From positions 1 to 5,848 of the forward strand of contig CAMLMF010000183.1 in assembly GCA_946480995.1 (NCBI GenBank): a stretch of DNA of 5,848 nt, written 5' to 3'. Shown piece by piece: positions 5,276-5,848 of the stretch. Numbering within the stretch: position 1 is the stretch's first letter; the number at the start of each line of letters is the position of its first letter. The notes under the pieces are model-generated. The model made no database searches and had not been told where the DNA came from. It saw only the letters and a program-made list of their open reading frames with translations. The translations under genes and the position numbers were made by a program. Origin of the DNA: an uncultured Bdellovibrio sp. GTDB lineage: Bacteria > Bdellovibrionota > Bdellovibrionia > Bdellovibrionales > Bdellovibrionaceae.

Positions 5276-5848
5276 TCACGTCGTGACAGGTTGTTTTTGA
5301 TTCTTTTGCCCAGTGCCGTTTTGGGTGGTGCTAAAATGGAACCTTAACATATCCTTTTCCAGTTCCACATTGACACGTCCACCGTCTGCCAAACGACCAA
5401 AAAGAAGTTCGTCGACCAAGGCTTTCTTCAAGTGTTCATCCACAACACGAGCTAGTGGACGGGCGCCGTACACTTTGTCGTAGCCTTTTTTCATTAGCCA
5501 CTTAACTACATCTTGAGACACAGTCAGCTCTACTTTTTTGTCGAACAGAACCATTTTCAACTCATCCACGAATTTTTGCGTGATTTTTAGAACCATATCT
5601 TCACCCAGGTCGCGGAAGGAAACCACGGCATCCAAGCGATTGATAAATTCTGGAGAGAATGATTTCTTAATTGCGTCCATAGAAAGCGCACTGCGGTTTT
5701 CATCCACCATGCCGATAGTGCCGCGCGAAGTTTCTAAAGCTCCCGCGTTGGAAGTCATGACTAAAACTACATTCTTAAAATCAGCCACGCGACCGTTGCT
5801 GTCAGTCAAGCGACCGGCGTCCATCACTTGTAATAAGACATTGGTGAT
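5276..5848 (-). CDS. clpA: ClpA, ATP-dependent Clp protease unfoldase subunit (C-terminal 190 residues; N-terminus beyond the right edge)
   Basis: The frame is open to the window edge and ends in TGA at 5276-5278. ClpA is the cytoplasmic AAA+ hexamer that unfolds substrates for ClpP. The fragment covers the end of the second AAA+ module: sensor-1 region VLVMTSNAG (29-36 with Asn34; fragment numbering), TIGM at 44-47 where the ClpP-docking loop lies in E. coli ClpA (IGL), SPEFINRLD with the arginine-finger region, and GARPLARVV with the sensor-2 arginine. The LLFGRLADGGRV segment near the end closely follows ClpA rather than ClpB, and ClpB lacks the docking loop. A polar tail (STTQNGTGQKNQKQPVTT) extends past the conserved domain. 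No intrinsic terminator follows, so readthrough into htpX is possible. Not visible: the N-domain, the first AAA+ module, and any adjacent clpS. Confidence 0.93.
   Translation of the reverse strand: MTNVLLQVMDAGRLTDSNGRVADFKNVVLVMTSNAGALETSRGTIGMVDENRSALSMDAIKKSFSPEFINRLDAVVSFRDLGEDMVLKITQKFVDELKMVLFDKKVELTVSQDVVKWLMKKGYDKVYGARPLARVVDEHLKKALVDELLFGRLADGGRVNVELEKDMLRFHFSTTQNGTGQKNQKQPVTT

Noticed and set aside
1..5848. CRISPR array, tRNA/rRNA, insertion sequence or prophage boundary
   Set aside because: No spaced repeats, cloverleaf or transposase motifs were seen. The phage-like fibre motifs belong to a signal-peptide-bearing cellular protein with no phage structural neighbours in the window.

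Overview
The window looks like chromosomal DNA of a Bdellovibrio-type predatory bacterium. The main evidence is the gene at the left edge. It is a secreted, tail-fibre-like mosaic protein with a small lipoprotein gene just upstream, an arrangement I associate with the large fibre (MAT, Mosaic Adhesive Trimer) families of Bdellovibrio. The taxon is inferred from gene content and protein style, not from a marker gene. All five genes lie on the minus strand, so transcription runs from right to left. I see no credible plus-strand gene.

In order of transcription: (1) 5848-5276 is the C-terminal part of ClpA, the AAA+ unfoldase partner of ClpP; its start lies beyond the right edge. (2) 5209-4313 is a complete htpX, an inner-membrane zinc metalloprotease. 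A 66-bp gap separates it from clpA. The gap holds a perfect TTGACA and a 12-bp perfect inverted repeat whose proximal arm contains most of the htpX Shine-Dalgarno. (3) 4288-4253 is a strong intrinsic terminator after htpX. (4) 4188-2020 is a lipoprotein-type soluble lytic transglycosylase (Slt family) with a weak translation signal; a hairpin overlaps its stop codon. (5) 1872-1579 is a 97-residue lipoprotein, followed after 20 bp by (6) 1558-1, the first 519 residues of the fibre protein, which runs off the left edge. A GCCGATAA octamer, matching the sigma-28 (FliA) -10 consensus, lies about 47 bp upstream of the lipoprotein start.

Two themes emerge. The right half is cell-envelope and protein quality control (ClpA, HtpX), with a possible regulatory switch over the htpX leader. 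The left half is cell-surface biology: a peptidoglycan-cleaving lipoprotein, then a separate lipoprotein-fibre transcription unit that may be expressed with the motile attack phase. The fibre-lipoprotein pair and the htpX leader are the parts most worth a second look.
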